Positions 20,143 through 21,186 of a DNA stretch of 21,186 nt are shown in pieces. The notes beneath the pieces were generated by a model. The model searched no databases. It was not told the DNA's origin and was given only the letters and a program-made list of their open reading frames with translations. The stretch is from DATBDE01 sp045805605 (GTDB lineage Bacteria; Actinomycetota; Thermoleophilia; Solirubrobacterales; Solirubrobacteraceae). The position numbers were made by a program, and so were the translations under genes. Where the stretch lies: the NCBI GenBank assembly GCA_045805605.1, contig JBJMKX010000060.1, forward strand, positions 1 through 21,186, written 5' to 3'. The number at the start of each line of letters is the position of its first letter. Positions within the stretch are counted from its first letter, which is position 1.

Positions 20143-21186
20143 ATGAGCAGGTTTTTCAAGAGCGCCGCATTCCCCATTCTCATCGTGGTGGTTCTGGCGT
20201 TCTTCGCCCAGAAGCTCTTCTCGCCAGGGCCGAGTACCCCTAAGCCGAACTTCCCGCAGTTCCTCCAGCAGGTCGAGGGTGGGCAGATCAAGTCGGCCGA
20301 CGTCAAGACCAAGGACAACGAGGTCCAGGTCACCCTCAAGAACGGCCAGAAGTACGAGGTCGGCTACCCCGACGACTACGGCAACGAGCTGGTCAACAAG
20401 CTCACCGCCGCCAACGTCAACTTCGACGTCGAGGGGACGAAGTCCAACGCCTGGCTCTCCCTGCTGACCTACGTCCTGCCGTTCCTGATCTTCATCGGGT
20501 TCTGGATCTTCCTGATGAATCAGGTCCAAGGCGGCGGATCGAAGGTGATGTCGTTCGGCAAGTCGCGGGCCAAGCGGCTTTCAGTCGACTCGCCCAAGAT
20601 CACCTTCCGCGACGTCGCCGGGGTCGACGAGGCGGTGGAGGAGCTCCACGAGATCAAGGAGTTCCTGGAGAACCCCAAGAAGTTCCAGGCGCTGGGCGCT
20701 CGCATCCCCAAGGGCGTGCTGCTCTACGGCCCGCCCGGCACCGGCAAGACGCTGCTGGCCCGCGCGGTTGCGGGTGAGGCGGGCGTCCCCTTCTTCTCCA
20801 TCTCGGGCTCGGACTTCGTCGAGATGTTCGTGGGCGTGGGCGCCTCGCGCGTGCGCGACCTGTTCGAGCAGGCCAAGCAGAACTCGCCCTGCATCATCTT
20901 CATGGACGAGATCGACGCCGTCGGGCGCCACCGCGGCGCCGGACTGGGCGGCGGTCACGACGAGCGCGAGCAGACGCTCAACCAGCTGCTCGTCGAGATG
21001 GACGGCTTCGAGATGAAGGACAACATCATCCTCATTGCGGCCACCAACCGCCCGGACATCCTCGACCCGGCGCTGCTCCGTCCCGGCCGCTTCGACCGCC
21101 AGATCGTCGTCGACCGCCCCGACCGCAAGGGCCGGGCCAAGATCCTCGACGTCCACACCCGCGGCAAGCCGCTCGCGCGCGCCATC
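20143..21186 (+). CDS. ftsH: ATP-dependent zinc metalloprotease FtsH, N-terminal part (3' end outside window)
   Basis: Membrane-anchored AAA+ protease that degrades membrane and short-lived regulatory proteins. 348 residues are visible, with no stop before the window ends. Two membrane segments (about 8-26 and 105-125) enclose the small extracytoplasmic FtsH domain. The AAA module shows FRDVAGVDEA (155-164), Walker A GPPGTGKT (196-203), pore loop FVEMFVG (225-231), Walker B IIFMDEID (251-258) and the second region of homology ATNRPDILDPALLRPGRFDR (300-319). The HEXXH protease site is beyond the edge. ATG at 20143 has a GGAG ribosome site. Confidence 0.97.
   Translation, partial: MSRFFKSAAFPILIVVVLAFFAQKLFSPGPSTPKPNFPQFLQQVEGGQIKSADVKTKDNEVQVTLKNGQKYEVGYPDDYGNELVNKLTAANVNFDVEGTKSNAWLSLLTYVLPFLIFIGFWIFLMNQVQGGGSKVMSFGKSRAKRLSVDSPKITFRDVAGVDEAVEELHEIKEFLENPKKFQALGARIPKGVLLYGPPGTGKTLLARAVAGEAGVPFFSISGSDFVEMFVGVGASRVRDLFEQAKQNSPCIIFMDEIDAVGRHRGAGLGGGHDEREQTLNQLLVEMDGFEMKDNIILIAATNRPDILDPALLRPGRFDRQIVVDRPDRKGRAKILDVHTRGKPLARAI

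Overview
This window is very GC-rich, tightly packed bacterial chromosome. Gene content and style suggest an actinobacterium, probably Thermoleophilia/Solirubrobacterales. The clues are Mycobacterium-like FprA with a 7Fe ferredoxin, a class III cyclase with an Rv1264-like regulatory region, hpt-ftsH order, many GTG starts, GTGA/TGATG/ATGA junctions and few Shine-Dalgarno sites. The clade assignment is an inference. I see no phage, IS element, CRISPR array, tRNA or rRNA; this looks like core chromosome with some unusual proteins.

Layout, left to right. (1) 1-6474 is lipid and acyl-CoA metabolism: the 3' end of an acyl-CoA dehydrogenase, then a minus-strand ferredoxin-FprA pair divergent from a plus-strand run of PadR regulator, SRPBCC protein, a dehydrogenase-then-hydratase beta-oxidation enzyme, and a sirtuin whose start overlaps that enzyme's stop. 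(2) 6471-8884 holds a small lipoprotein, a 95-residue GNAT-like protein, and a divergent MocR-type regulator sharing a short AT-rich operator region. (3) 8903-12719 is a metal-uptake locus: a Zur-like regulator divergent from a fused permease/substrate-binding protein, then an ATPase and a second, stand-alone permease. (4) 12664-16057, minus strand, is a large secreted cell-wall hydrolase with transglycosylase, degenerate M23 and M15-like modules, followed by an uncharacterised protein that seems to lack a conventional start codon. (5) 16356-17044 encodes two small overlapping coiled-coil proteins, phasin-like. (6) 17247-21186 carries a MerR-HTH adenylate cyclase overlapping tilS, then hpt, a cluster of GATCGC hairpin repeats, and the 5' part of ftsH.

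Most interesting: the in-frame permease/binding-protein fusion that retains an internal lipoprotein signal peptide with its own possible start; the MerR-HTH plus cyclase protein; the sirtuin with a desuccinylase-type Tyr/Arg pair coupled to a beta-oxidation enzyme; the 15-bp-arm inverted repeat enclosing a 15-codon ORF between padR and the SRPBCC gene; and the three-module hydrolase with a structured leader. Several genes have a TANNNT box 7-8 nt before the start codon, which suggests leaderless transcription. All family assignments come from reading motifs by eye; no database search was run.
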